A DNA stretch of 33,067 bases from a virus. The DNA lies in the IMG/VR virus record IMGVR_UViG_3300022934_003416, positions 1 through 33,067 of that record, one strand, 5' to 3'. The notes under the pieces are model-generated. The model did no database searches. It saw nothing but the letters and a program-made list of their open reading frames with translations, and was not told where the DNA came from. Positions 1 to 7,734 of this stretch are shown here, piece by piece; the stretch's first letter is position 1, and each line of letters starts with the position of its first letter. The position numbers were made by a program, and so were the translations under genes.

Positions 1-1071
1 ATAACCAGATCTTGTAGTTTGAGTTGCAGATACAATAGGTACATCAAATTCAACGGCAAGACCACGAAGTTCTTCAGCAATTGCTTTAATATAATTATAA
101 GAATTTATAGATCCACCCATACCTTTCATGCGGCTAGATGCACAAATATTTAAATAATCAATGTAAATAATATGTGGTTCAAATGATCGTTTTAACTTTA
201 GCTCATTGAGCAGTGACCTGAAGTGTGCTGCATTGGCCTGACCTGTCGGATATTCTTTAATAATAAGTTTACCATTAGTACGTTTTGATAAGCCTTGGAC
301 ACGGTCAGCGAACATATCTTTACTTAAGTTTGAAATCTGATCAATAGGTAAGTCAAGCAAGTTGGCATCAATGCGTTCAGCAATTCTTTCTTCTGCCATT
401 TCCATTGTGAGATAAAGAACGTTCTTACCATCTGCTAAATTTGAAGCAGCACAATGACACATAAACAAAGATTTACCAACCCCAGTACCAGCAAGGCAAA
501 TATTAAGAGTTTTATTTGGAAGACCTCCTTTCGTAATTTTGTTAAAATAGTCAAGGTCAAAAGGAAGTCTTTCTTCGTCTCGGTGGTAGAATTCATATCG
601 CTCTTCAAAGTTTTCAATATAGTCGTGACCAATGTTTGTGTCGAACGAGACGCCCAACGCTTTCGTGAGAATATCCGGTAAGGCATTTTTAGTTAAGCTC
701 TGGTGTTTGCCATCGATAATAGTAATTGATTCCATAACAGCATTATATAATGCTCTATCTTGGCACCATTTTTCAGTAGTATCATATAGCCATTGTTGGT
801 CTGTAGGTTCTTTTTCAAAAAGCTGAGGTAAAACTTCAATCGCATGACGATATTGTTCTTCATTAAATGAATCTGTATTATCTAATTCAATTTTAAAAGA
901 TTCAGCATTTGGAAGTTTATTATATTTAGCAACAAATTTTCCAATTTCTTTAAATAGTTTTTGATAAGTACCTTCAAAATAATCAGGTTTGATAAACGGT
1001 AAAACTTTACGCATAAAGTCTTCGTTAGTAAGTATGTTTTTTATGATTGTTTGTTCAATCGAGTAGTTCAT
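1..1071 (-). CDS. 41: Replicative DNA helicase, T4 gp41 / DnaB type (C-terminus beyond the window)
   Basis: This is a ring-shaped 5'-3' helicase that unwinds DNA ahead of the leading-strand polymerase at the phage replication fork. The visible 357 codons run from an ATG at 1071 to the window edge, where the frame is still open. An all-helical N-terminal domain of about 160 residues is followed by a RecA-like core. The core has a Walker A loop GTGVGKS at residues 195-201, an LTMEMA segment shortly after it, and a Walker B-like stretch ending YIDYL. T4 gp41 is about 475 aa, so roughly a quarter is missing. The start overlaps the end of the upstream glycosyltransferase-like gene by 17 nt, in a different frame. 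The identification rests on the overall sequence pattern and the T4-like gene neighbourhood, and I am confident of it. Confidence 0.93.
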   Translation of the reverse strand, partial: MNYSIEQTIIKNILTNEDFMRKVLPFIKPDYFEGTYQKLFKEIGKFVAKYNKLPNAESFKIELDNTDSFNEEQYRHAIEVLPQLFEKEPTDQQWLYDTTEKWCQDRALYNAVMESITIIDGKHQSLTKNALPDILTKALGVSFDTNIGHDYIENFEERYEFYHRDEERLPFDLDYFNKITKGGLPNKTLNICLAGTGVGKSLFMCHCAASNLADGKNVLYLTMEMAEERIAERIDANLLDLPIDQISNLSKDMFADRVQGLSKRTNGKLIIKEYPTGQANAAHFRSLLNELKLKRSFEPHIIYIDYLNICASSRMKGMGGSINSYNYIKAIAEELRGLAVEFDVPIVSATQTTRSGY

Positions 1072-2206
1072 TTATATCTTTCCAGCTATTTAATAGTTTA
1101 TTGTTATATACACTTGCATTGTGTAATAAAGTATCATAGTCTTGAAGTTTACAGCCGTGTAAATCTTTTTTAATTAATCTAGAAACTTCTTTTAAAAAAG
1201 CTTTAAACCTTTCATCTGGATTATCAATGACATCAAAAGAATAATCAATGTAGTTATGCAATTTAAAGCCACGAGATTCATAATCTTTATAAAAATTCTT
1301 AGGACCAAACGATATAAAAGGTACTTTGTTTTCTATACATTTATAAGTTTTTTCTGTTGCTGCACTAAATCCTAAATCATTTGCTGCATAACTTTCTATG
1401 ACTATACAAAGATTAGAATATAAAATTTGAGGAACTACTAAATATTGATCAACTTCATGCACATCATATTCATTTTTTTCTAGTTCACCAAGATAGTTAT
1501 ATTTTTTAAAAGTAAATATGTTTAAAATTTCTTTTGTGCTATGATTATTAATCTCAAACAAATTTTGAGATTTAATATAATTATAATAATTCACTATATC
1601 TTTTTTAGTAGGTTTACTATTATTTTGTCTGTAAAGCAAACTATACCATACGTCATCTCTTTTAAACAAATCTTTTTGATAAAGGTATATAAGAAGTGCT
1701 GATCTATAATAATTTGTATTATACACTCCAATAGGAACAGAAATGTTTTTATTCTTTGGGTGTTGTCTTAACATTTCTTTTTTTCCAAAAGCTATAAGAC
1801 CATCTGGCATACATGACATACTTAAAAATTTATATTCATTAAGATACCAATCATTTAGTTCCCAAAAAGGTAATAATTCTTTACTATGAGATAAAATAAT
1901 TTTTAAGTTATGTTTTTTCGCAAACACTTTTGTTTCTTCATTAACAACTTTATCTATAGCTAATTCAAAACGAGATTCAATAGGAACATTTGTAAGATAT
2001 GGTTCAACATTATAAATGATTAAATTATTTTTTTCTGGATAAAATGTATTTTCATTTATAATGTTTATGTTATATTTAATTTTTTCTTGTGCAGGATTAA
2101 AAACATAATCGTCTATATCAATTAAACTTCTTTCAATATGATTAAGATCTGGTATCTGAGGATAATATTTTTTTTTATTTTTATCAAACCAAAGCTCAAG
2201 GTTCAT
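1055..2206 (-). CDS. Glycosyltransferase-like protein, paralogue of the protein at 23078-24430
   Basis: This is a protein of about 383 aa with no family I can name firmly. The C-terminal third (about residues 275-345) reads TEKTYKCIENKVPF, then a NxxxYxxxRGF-like stretch, then NPDERFKAFLKEVSRL. The same arrangement occurs near the C-terminus of the 450-aa protein at 23078-24430, which has TEKFYKPIISKQPF and NPIERWKAVYKEFKRL. An E-K-(T/F)-(Y/W)-K motif followed by a conserved Pro-Phe recalls the nucleotide-sugar-binding half of GT-B enzymes such as fucosyltransferase-like families. A glycosyltransferase role is therefore inferred, not proven. A TTG at 2209 lies one codon upstream of the ATG used here. 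The gene is unusually AT-rich and sits with a sulfotransferase-like gene between uvsX and gp41, so it looks like accessory DNA inserted in a core operon. Confidence 0.6.
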   Translation of the reverse strand: MNLELWFDKNKKKYYPQIPDLNHIERSLIDIDDYVFNPAQEKIKYNINIINENTFYPEKNNLIIYNVEPYLTNVPIESRFELAIDKVVNEETKVFAKKHNLKIILSHSKELLPFWELNDWYLNEYKFLSMSCMPDGLIAFGKKEMLRQHPKNKNISVPIGVYNTNYYRSALLIYLYQKDLFKRDDVWYSLLYRQNNSKPTKKDIVNYYNYIKSQNLFEINNHSTKEILNIFTFKKYNYLGELEKNEYDVHEVDQYLVVPQILYSNLCIVIESYAANDLGFSAATEKTYKCIENKVPFISFGPKNFYKDYESRGFKLHNYIDYSFDVIDNPDERFKAFLKEVSRLIKKDLHGCKLQDYDTLLHNASVYNNKLLNSWKDINELLD

Positions 2207-2807
2207 CAAGACATTCCAACATTTGTGTTATAATATTTGAATTTTTTTGTAATTTTTTAACTTTATCATGAGGATCTAATACTTTATTATTTACAAGATC
2301 TTCATAATAACAATGTCTATCACATGGAATATTCAAGGTTTTTTTATTTATTTTTGCTAGCCAATCTAATGTACCTTTTAATCTTTGAGCATCATATGAA
2401 TATTCATCATTTTTTAATTTAAAGTCTTCATAGCTATGCCATTGTTTATCTTGTTGAGCCATTACGTAACTAACACATTGCAATCTAGAATTTCTTCTTA
2501 ATGTTCTTATTTTAAAAGAATTACTAAGCATATCATCATTCCATGAAAAACCAGAATTAATTTTATAGACACAAGGGCGTTCTAATAAATTTATTTTTTT
2601 ATATTGTTCTTTCTCTGATTCATCTGACATATAGCCTGGATGCTTATCATGATTTATTTCATCATAGTATGGTATATCAAAAAACTTAGAAATATTTAAT
2701 CCAAGAGAAGTAGATCCAGTTCTAAAAGAATGTACAATGCAAATATTTTTACCATCTTCTAAAGCTTCATTTATTTGATTAAATAATTTTAGTTTATATC
2801 TTCTCAT
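2196..2807 (-). CDS. Stf0-like sulfotransferase
   Basis: Predicted to transfer sulfate from PAPS to an unknown acceptor. Residues 28-35 (FRTGSTSL) match the 5'-phosphosulfate loop (RSGST-type) at the start of sulfotransferases, placed after a beta strand ICIVHS. Residues 104-125 contain LRR, then Q-x-x-S-Y-x-x-A-Q-Q, then W-H-S. This closely resembles the region of Stf0 (trehalose 2-sulfotransferase) family proteins that binds the PAPS 3'-phosphate and contacts the acceptor. At 203 aa it is shorter than typical Stf0 proteins (about 250-270 aa). It overlaps the downstream glycosyltransferase-like gene by 11 nt, suggesting a glycan acceptor. APS-kinase-like and ATP-sulfurylase-like genes at 12034-12856 could supply PAPS. 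The family call is good; the substrate is unknown. Confidence 0.7.
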   Translation of the reverse strand: MRRYKLKLFNQINEALEDGKNICIVHSFRTGSTSLGLNISKFFDIPYYDEINHDKHPGYMSDESEKEQYKKINLLERPCVYKINSGFSWNDDMLSNSFKIRTLRRNSRLQCVSYVMAQQDKQWHSYEDFKLKNDEYSYDAQRLKGTLDWLAKINKKTLNIPCDRHCYYEDLVNNKVLDPHDKVKKLQKNSNIITQMLECLDEP

Positions 2808-3114
2808 TGGATTCTTTAGTTTCTATACTTCCATTTAGAATTGCTTGTTCTATAATATCTAATAATACATCACCTGCATGATTTTGTAAACTAATATCAC
2901 TAGCAGATAAATCTGGATCAGGAGATGATACAACGTCAAAGTTAAAAGACATTTCTGTAGCATCATCTTTTTCTTGATTTTCTCCTATCAATTTAATTGC
3001 GCCATATTGAATAACAGTTTCAGTATAATCGCCAGAAAGAAAACGAACATTCCAAGCTTGATCGTCATGATTTTCTGATGGGACTAATTCATAATCCACA
3101 TTTTCTTTAGGCAT
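2794..3114 (-). CDS. Hypothetical acidic protein following uvsX
   Basis: This 106-aa protein is acidic, and I recognise no family. It has a likely beta-rich first half (WNVRFLSGDYTETVIQYG, then a strand AIKLIG) and a helical C-terminus (VLLDIIEQAI). Its ATG overlaps the uvsX stop as TAATG, and its end overlaps the sulfotransferase-like start by 14 nt, so it is translated as part of the uvsX operon. Its place immediately after the recombinase suggests it could be a small recombination accessory factor, but nothing in the sequence shows that. Confidence 0.7.
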   Translation of the reverse strand: MPKENVDYELVPSENHDDQAWNVRFLSGDYTETVIQYGAIKLIGENQEKDDATEMSFNFDVVSSPDPDLSASDISLQNHAGDVLLDIIEQAILNGSIETKESNEKI

Positions 3115-4163
3115 TAAACTTCCTCCACAACTATGTCATCCATAGAAACTTGTTCTTTATACCCAATTGAATATTGTTTTTTAATAAACTCTTTAAAGTC
3201 TGTTTGATTAAAAACAGGATCCCAGAAATCTTTTTCTAAAGTTTGATCATGCCTAACTTTGCCACCAATCTCACCTGTTTCCATATCAACCGTTGCATAC
3301 CAGCCATTCGAAGGTTTAACAACGTACCCACCAGCAAGAGCCACGTCAAGGAGGCCAGAATAATGGCGAACACCACCGTCCCAGGAAACAGTAATAGGAA
3401 TTTTAGACTTTTCTTTAACATATCTACTTTTCTCAATATTAATAACAAAGTGATATCCCTGAATCTCGGTACCTTTTTTATCCTGTTGACGACCAAGAAT
3501 CCAAATATTGTCAGCAGAATAGTAAATGCCTGTACCACCACCAACAATGTCTTTAGGGAACAATCCAATTTCTTTATAAGTATGATTTACTGCTAGCATT
3601 GGAATATCTTTCATTGCAAGATATGGTGTAGCCATACGGAATAAACCTTTTAAAGCTTTTGCTCTAGACATATCTGCAACAGACTTTTCATTTAAAGTAT
3701 CTTCCATTTCTTTCTTAGACGCAAGATTACCAATACTATCAATGACAACAATTACTCTATCACCTCTATCAAGATTTTCTAATTGACTAATCATATCAAA
3801 CTTTAGTTCTTCTACATTTGTAATTGGTGTATGAAGAACACGATTTGTATCAATCTCAAATTGTTGGAAGTAAGCTTGTGGTGAGCCAAACTCTGAATCA
3901 TAAAATAACATTACAGAGTCTGGATATTTTTTCATATATGCTGCTGCCATGAGCAAAGCAAATGAAGTTTTAAAATGTTTGGATGGACCCGCTAAGACTG
4001 TAAGTCCGGGTGTAAGTCCGCCATCCACGGAGCCAGACAGTGCAACATTAATCATAGGCACGTCTGTTGGAATCATATCTTTTTCCATGAAAAATTTAGA
4101 TTCCGAAAGAACTTGTGTGTTTTGTAACTTAGAATTTTTCTTAAGTTTATCCATTATCGACAT
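3114..4163 (-). CDS. uvsX: UvsX, RecA-like recombinase
   Basis: This is the phage RecA/Rad51-family strand-exchange protein. It forms filaments on single-stranded DNA and drives recombination-dependent replication and repair. The 349-aa product has the UvsX form of Walker A, GPSKHFKTS at residues 59-67, a Walker B strand RVIVVIDSIGNL, and the long N-terminal segment typical of UvsX rather than bacterial RecA. T4 UvsX is about 390 aa, so this is slightly short but complete in motifs. A good ribosome-binding site (AAAGGAG) lies 7 nt before the ATG. An early-type promoter at 4188-4216 stands directly upstream, so uvsX heads the transcript that continues into the sulfotransferase-like gene and gp41. 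Confidence 0.95.
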   Translation of the reverse strand: MSIMDKLKKNSKLQNTQVLSESKFFMEKDMIPTDVPMINVALSGSVDGGLTPGLTVLAGPSKHFKTSFALLMAAAYMKKYPDSVMLFYDSEFGSPQAYFQQFEIDTNRVLHTPITNVEELKFDMISQLENLDRGDRVIVVIDSIGNLASKKEMEDTLNEKSVADMSRAKALKGLFRMATPYLAMKDIPMLAVNHTYKEIGLFPKDIVGGGTGIYYSADNIWILGRQQDKKGTEIQGYHFVINIEKSRYVKEKSKIPITVSWDGGVRHYSGLLDVALAGGYVVKPSNGWYATVDMETGEIGGKVRHDQTLEKDFWDPVFNQTDFKEFIKKQYSIGYKEQVSMDDIVVEEV

Positions 4164-4187
4164 AATAGTCTCCTTTACTATGGATAT

Positions 4188-4216
4188 ATTCTACCATATA
4201 AATTGTTGATTGTAAA
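4188..4216 (-). promoter_or_regulatory. Early-type promoter upstream of uvsX
   Basis: Reading leftward, -35 TTTACA (4216-4211, preceded by G), a 17-nt spacer ending TGG, and -10 TAGAAT (4193-4188). The element occupies most of the gap between the methyltransferase stop and the uvsX ATG at 4163. It matches at least five other sites in the window in sequence and spacing. It is of the T4 early type (GTTTAC -35) with an extended -10 TGn. Confidence 0.85.
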
Positions 4217-5404
4217 CTAAAAAAACGCTTCAAGTGTTGATGGTGCTGGTTCTGACCAGAACTTCTTTGTTTTATTATCTTGTACAGCAAATTCAGATTC
4301 AACTGTTTTACAATCTCCACCTAAAAAGCGTTTAACGTTTTCTGCCATGTCCATTGCAGTAGTAACTGGAACATTTTGGCAAATCATATTGATATTTTTC
4401 TTTCCACCAATAAGTTGGAAATCTTTTGGCATTTTCATAATTGACAATGCTTCACGTACATTGATATAACGATCTTGATCAGGGTGTGTAAGTTCAATAG
4501 GGAAATGTCCAACAAAAGCACCGATAAAGTTTTTACCGATTTCAGTTGTCTTCCGCATAATGTTACCACCTGCTTTCAATTTATCTCCCATTCTGCGACA
4601 CTTTCGTGCATGGTTTTCATAACCTTTATCATCCATCCATTTCGCAACATCATGATAATTAATTTGCTTGTCTTCAATATAATGTAATGGATTGGTTGTT
4701 TTATCAATCATATTAAAGAATTCCATATGAGATATTCCACCATGTATTTCTTCTAAAACATACTCATAAAAAGGTTCTTTAGATGGAATATTTTCATTAG
4801 CACGAAGCTCAAACATTTCATCAAGTTCGTTAGTAGCTGCATTACGAATAGTATCTTCAATTTTTTCATGAGGCCTATTATAATATTCAAATACTGGAAC
4901 GTGATTACCTTTCCAAAAAAAATAAAAAGTACGATCACGAACTTGACTTAAACCATGAAGAATAGATTTAGTTTTGTAAATACTAAATGTATATCCATTT
5001 CTACGGGCCAGCTCTCTTAATTGACTGACTACTTTTTCTCCCATTTTACTTGCTAATCTTGGAGCATTTTCTCCCCAGAAAACTGTAGGTCTGATTGATT
5101 CAATAACATAGTTTGCGGATTTAACCATCCAGTCATTAGTACTGCTATCAGCGCTGCTGCTAGGAGAAAGGGAAGACAGGCCAGCACAAGGGCAAACAGT
5201 GTTGATAATGTCCACACTATGAGGTGCAAGATGCCCCATATCAAGCTTAAAGTAAGGAACGCTATTGTCATAGTAATTAAGAAGTTGCCTATCATTTGCT
5301 TCAAAGTCCGTATAAGATAAAATATATTCAGGACGTTTCCCAAACACATTTTCCATTGCTATTGTTTCACCACCTATAAGTGGAACTATTGATGCATAAT
5401 TCAT
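4217..5404 (-). CDS. Cytosine-C5 DNA methyltransferase homologue
   Basis: This 395-aa protein has the ordered motifs of cytosine-C5 methyltransferases. The catalytic PC is at residues 72-73 within CPCAGLS (motif IV), GENAP at 111-115 (motif VI), and QVRDR at 154-158 (motif VIII). A variable, presumably target-recognising stretch spans about 170-310. RYINVREAL...MPKDF at about 312-329 is motif IX, and QNVPV at about 343 is motif X. Motif I is unusual: residues 8-12 read PLIGG where FxGxGG is normal, so the SAM site may be altered. It is the last gene of the operon carrying the T4 alpha-glucosyltransferase-like enzyme, and its ATG overlaps the preceding stop (ATGA). In a hydroxymethylcytosine phage, ordinary C5 methylation would be blocked, so its substrate is an open question. 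Confidence 0.88.
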   Translation of the reverse strand: MNYASIVPLIGGETIAMENVFGKRPEYILSYTDFEANDRQLLNYYDNSVPYFKLDMGHLAPHSVDIINTVCPCAGLSSLSPSSSADSSTNDWMVKSANYVIESIRPTVFWGENAPRLASKMGEKVVSQLRELARRNGYTFSIYKTKSILHGLSQVRDRTFYFFWKGNHVPVFEYYNRPHEKIEDTIRNAATNELDEMFELRANENIPSKEPFYEYVLEEIHGGISHMEFFNMIDKTTNPLHYIEDKQINYHDVAKWMDDKGYENHARKCRRMGDKLKAGGNIMRKTTEIGKNFIGAFVGHFPIELTHPDQDRYINVREALSIMKMPKDFQLIGGKKNINMICQNVPVTTAMDMAENVKRFLGGDCKTVESEFAVQDNKTKKFWSEPAPSTLEAFF

Positions 5405-5976
5405 TTTCTAATATACCATGAAGTTCTTATTTGCATTACATTCGCTGCGCCATAAAAATCATTTACAGCTTCCCATACTTTAATTTTTTTTATGTTATGA
5501 TCTTTAACATAATCATGTCCTGCAATAGTTCCACCATCTTTTATTTTTTTATCCCATGCTTTTAAATCGTTTATTACACCATCATAAGTATGATCGCCAT
5601 CAATAAAAACAAAATCTAAAGATTTGTCTTTAAAATTTTCACTAGCTTTAACAGAATCTGACTCTAATATTGTGACATAGTCTTTTACTGGCTCAAGATT
5701 TTCATTTAAATATGTTGATATACTATTATCAATAGCATAAAAATCGATATTTTTATTGCTATCCTTTATTGCTTCAGCCATCCATGCAGTACTTTTACCG
5801 TGTAATATTCCAATTTCAACAAAAGTTCCACTATCTTTTATTCTATTTACTTCACTGCTATAAATGTCATCAAAATTAAATACTCCTTCTATATCTAGAA
5901 AATAATTATTTTTTAATCTTGTAGATGATCTATTTCCATAATATTTAAAATGATCTGGATCAGGAGTATACGACAT
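5401..5976 (-). CDS. Class I SAM-dependent methyltransferase (Methyltransf_24-like)
   Basis: This 191-aa protein has the SAM-binding pattern of small O-methyltransferase-like proteins. It has FVEIGILHGKSTAWMAEAI (motif I, about residues 52-70), an acidic strand end FYAIDNS, and SLDFVFIDGDHTYDGV followed by a GGTIAGHDY loop. It is a clear paralogue of the protein at 26398-26943, which shows VELGTWYGRSS, SLDFVFVDASHEYEDV and GGIIAGDDY. The family includes sugar and antibiotic O-methyltransferases, but no acceptor can be read from the sequence. It lies between a UDP-sugar dehydrogenase and a cytosine-C5 methyltransferase in one overlapping operon, so a sugar or modified base is a reasonable guess. 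It overlaps the dehydrogenase gene by 17 nt. Confidence 0.8.
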   Translation of the reverse strand: MSYTPDPDHFKYYGNRSSTRLKNNYFLDIEGVFNFDDIYSSEVNRIKDSGTFVEIGILHGKSTAWMAEAIKDSNKNIDFYAIDNSISTYLNENLEPVKDYVTILESDSVKASENFKDKSLDFVFIDGDHTYDGVINDLKAWDKKIKDGGTIAGHDYVKDHNIKKIKVWEAVNDFYGAANVMQIRTSWYIRK

Positions 5977-6778
5977 TTTGAGCTAATTCTCTTTCATCTT
6001 TTTCATAGTCTTTACGATAGTTATTATTTTCTTCAATAACTTTTTCTAAAACGGAAAAAGATTTCGCAAAGTTTGCAAACGCAGCCGTGTCTTTTGGAAA
6101 ACAAGCGCCGCCAAAACCACGCTTACCATCAAAGCCTGGAACACTAATATGTGACCTGCCAATTCTTGGATCTGTTCCAATTGCATTACTGATAAGACCA
6201 TAATTACCTCCAAAGTCTTTAATAACATCATAAAATTGATTCATCCACAATACCTTTGAAGCAAGAAAACAATTGATCCCATACTTTACAAAGCTTGCAT
6301 CTGTTGCGGACATGTGATAAATTGGACAAGGTTTACATATACTATAATTTATATAAATTTCTTCAAGTCTTTTAGTAGTTTCTTTTTTTCCTCCAAAAAT
6401 ATGCATAGAAGGATTTACAAAATCTTCACAGGCATTTTTTTCTGTTAAAAATTCAGGATTATAAACTACTCGACTTCCGCTTCCTCGCTTAGTAAGTTTT
6501 TCTACAATATCAGGAGTTACTGTAGACTTAATTACAATAATTCCAGATCTACGTTGTAGTAATTGTTTAACAGTATTAACTACAATAGAACAATCAATTT
6601 CACCATCTTTACCCATTGGAGTAGGAACACATACAAATGTAACGTCTTCTTCTAATTCTACATCTGTTAAAGATACATTGTACAATGGATCAATAATTGT
6701 TTTTTCAACTTCAGAACTAGAAAATCCATAGTCCACTGCTTTACCAACAAAACCGTGGCCGACAATTGTCATTTTCAT
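5960..6778 (-). CDS. UDP-glucose 6-dehydrogenase-like enzyme (short form)
   Basis: Predicted to oxidise a nucleotide sugar at C6 with two NAD+, normally UDP-glucose to UDP-glucuronate. The NAD-binding GHGFVG is at residues 7-12, FVCVPTP at 48-54, and the IKSTVTP strand at about 83-89. Two further family markers are YNPEFLTE at about 106-113 and the lysine in VKYGIN near 165. The catalytic cysteine C226 lies in GFGGACFPKD (221-230). At 272 aa it ends soon after the catalytic Cys block and lacks the usual C-terminal UDP-binding domain (family members are about 390-450 aa). GDP-mannose dehydrogenase is an alternative. The start has a GGAG site and forms TAATG with the epimerase stop, so the two enzymes are translationally linked. 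Confidence 0.88.
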   Translation of the reverse strand: MKMTIVGHGFVGKAVDYGFSSSEVEKTIIDPLYNVSLTDVELEEDVTFVCVPTPMGKDGEIDCSIVVNTVKQLLQRRSGIIVIKSTVTPDIVEKLTKRGSGSRVVYNPEFLTEKNACEDFVNPSMHIFGGKKETTKRLEEIYINYSICKPCPIYHMSATDASFVKYGINCFLASKVLWMNQFYDVIKDFGGNYGLISNAIGTDPRIGRSHISVPGFDGKRGFGGACFPKDTAAFANFAKSFSVLEKVIEENNNYRKDYEKDERELAQNVVYS

Positions 6779-7734
6779 TAGTTAACTCCATAATATGATT
6801 TATACCAAGTAATAAACTCTTTTACACCTTCTTTAATAGAAGTAGTTGGTTTGTAACCTAACGCCTGAAGTTTAGTAGTGTCAGACCAAGTCTCAGGGAC
6901 ATCTGCGGGATGTTTAGGTGCCAAAATGCGCTCTCCTTTACGGTCTAAGTTTTTCTCAATTTCATCAACAAAATCGATAAGATTTACTTGTTCACCATAA
7001 CCAATGTTATAAATCTCATGCCAGGTGTCAGTGTCATTAACTGTTTTATCTACTACTAATTCTATACCATTTACAATGTCTTGTACATAGGTAAAATCAC
7101 GTTTCATATCACCAAAGTTATAAAGAGTCATTGGTTCACCTTTTACAATAGCATCAGTAAATTTAAATAATGCCATGTCTGGTCGACCATATGGTCCATA
7201 CACTGTAAAAAAACGTAAGCCTGCTGAACGCTTAATTTTTGAATGAGCAAATTGACATTCATTTGCTCGTTTAGACCAGCCATATGGATTGTTTTGTAAA
7301 TCTGGTCGATCATGCTCATTCCAAGGCAATGGCTGGCCATGCATAACACATGAGCTCGATGCATATACAACTGGAATATCGCGCTTTTCACAGACCTCAA
7401 TAATACGTTGAGTACCAGTAATGTTAGTGTCGATATATGGCTGCGGTTCTTCTAAAGCGTGCCGTGGATTTGCATATGCAGCTAAGTGTAATACAACATC
7501 TACACCATGCAAAAAGTTTGTATTAGTATCTGTCTTATCAAAGTCTTGAATATCGGCTCTCATAATTGGGATGCTATGTTCTTTTCTTAAGATTTCAGCG
7601 CGGTCTTCTTTTAAGTCTGGATTATAATATGGGTTAAAGTTGTCAACACCAAGTACTTCCCATCCTAATTTAGCAAAGTGTCGTGCTGAGTGGAAGCCGA
7701 TCATACCGGCGATTCCTGTAATTAAAATTCTCAT
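6778..7734 (-). CDS. NAD-dependent epimerase, probably UDP-glucuronate 4-epimerase
   Basis: This extended short-chain dehydrogenase of 318 aa has the full family length. GIAGMIG at residues 7-13 is the NAD-binding glycine motif, LHLAAYANP lies at about 82-90, ASSS at 125-128, and the catalytic Y151-x3-K155 sits in YGWSK. VDNFNPYYNPDLKEDRAEIL (30-49) is characteristic of UDP-glucuronate 4-epimerases, as opposed to GalE or UDP-xylose synthase. Paired with the dehydrogenase encoded next, the route would be UDP-glucose to UDP-glucuronate to UDP-galacturonate. It follows the alpha-glucosyltransferase-like gene with an ATGA overlap. The exact sugar specificity is inferred from the family resemblance. 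Confidence 0.87.
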   Translation of the reverse strand: MRILITGIAGMIGFHSARHFAKLGWEVLGVDNFNPYYNPDLKEDRAEILRKEHSIPIMRADIQDFDKTDTNTNFLHGVDVVLHLAAYANPRHALEEPQPYIDTNITGTQRIIEVCEKRDIPVVYASSSCVMHGQPLPWNEHDRPDLQNNPYGWSKRANECQFAHSKIKRSAGLRFFTVYGPYGRPDMALFKFTDAIVKGEPMTLYNFGDMKRDFTYVQDIVNGIELVVDKTVNDTDTWHEIYNIGYGEQVNLIDFVDEIEKNLDRKGERILAPKHPADVPETWSDTTKLQALGYKPTTSIKEGVKEFITWYKSYYGVN

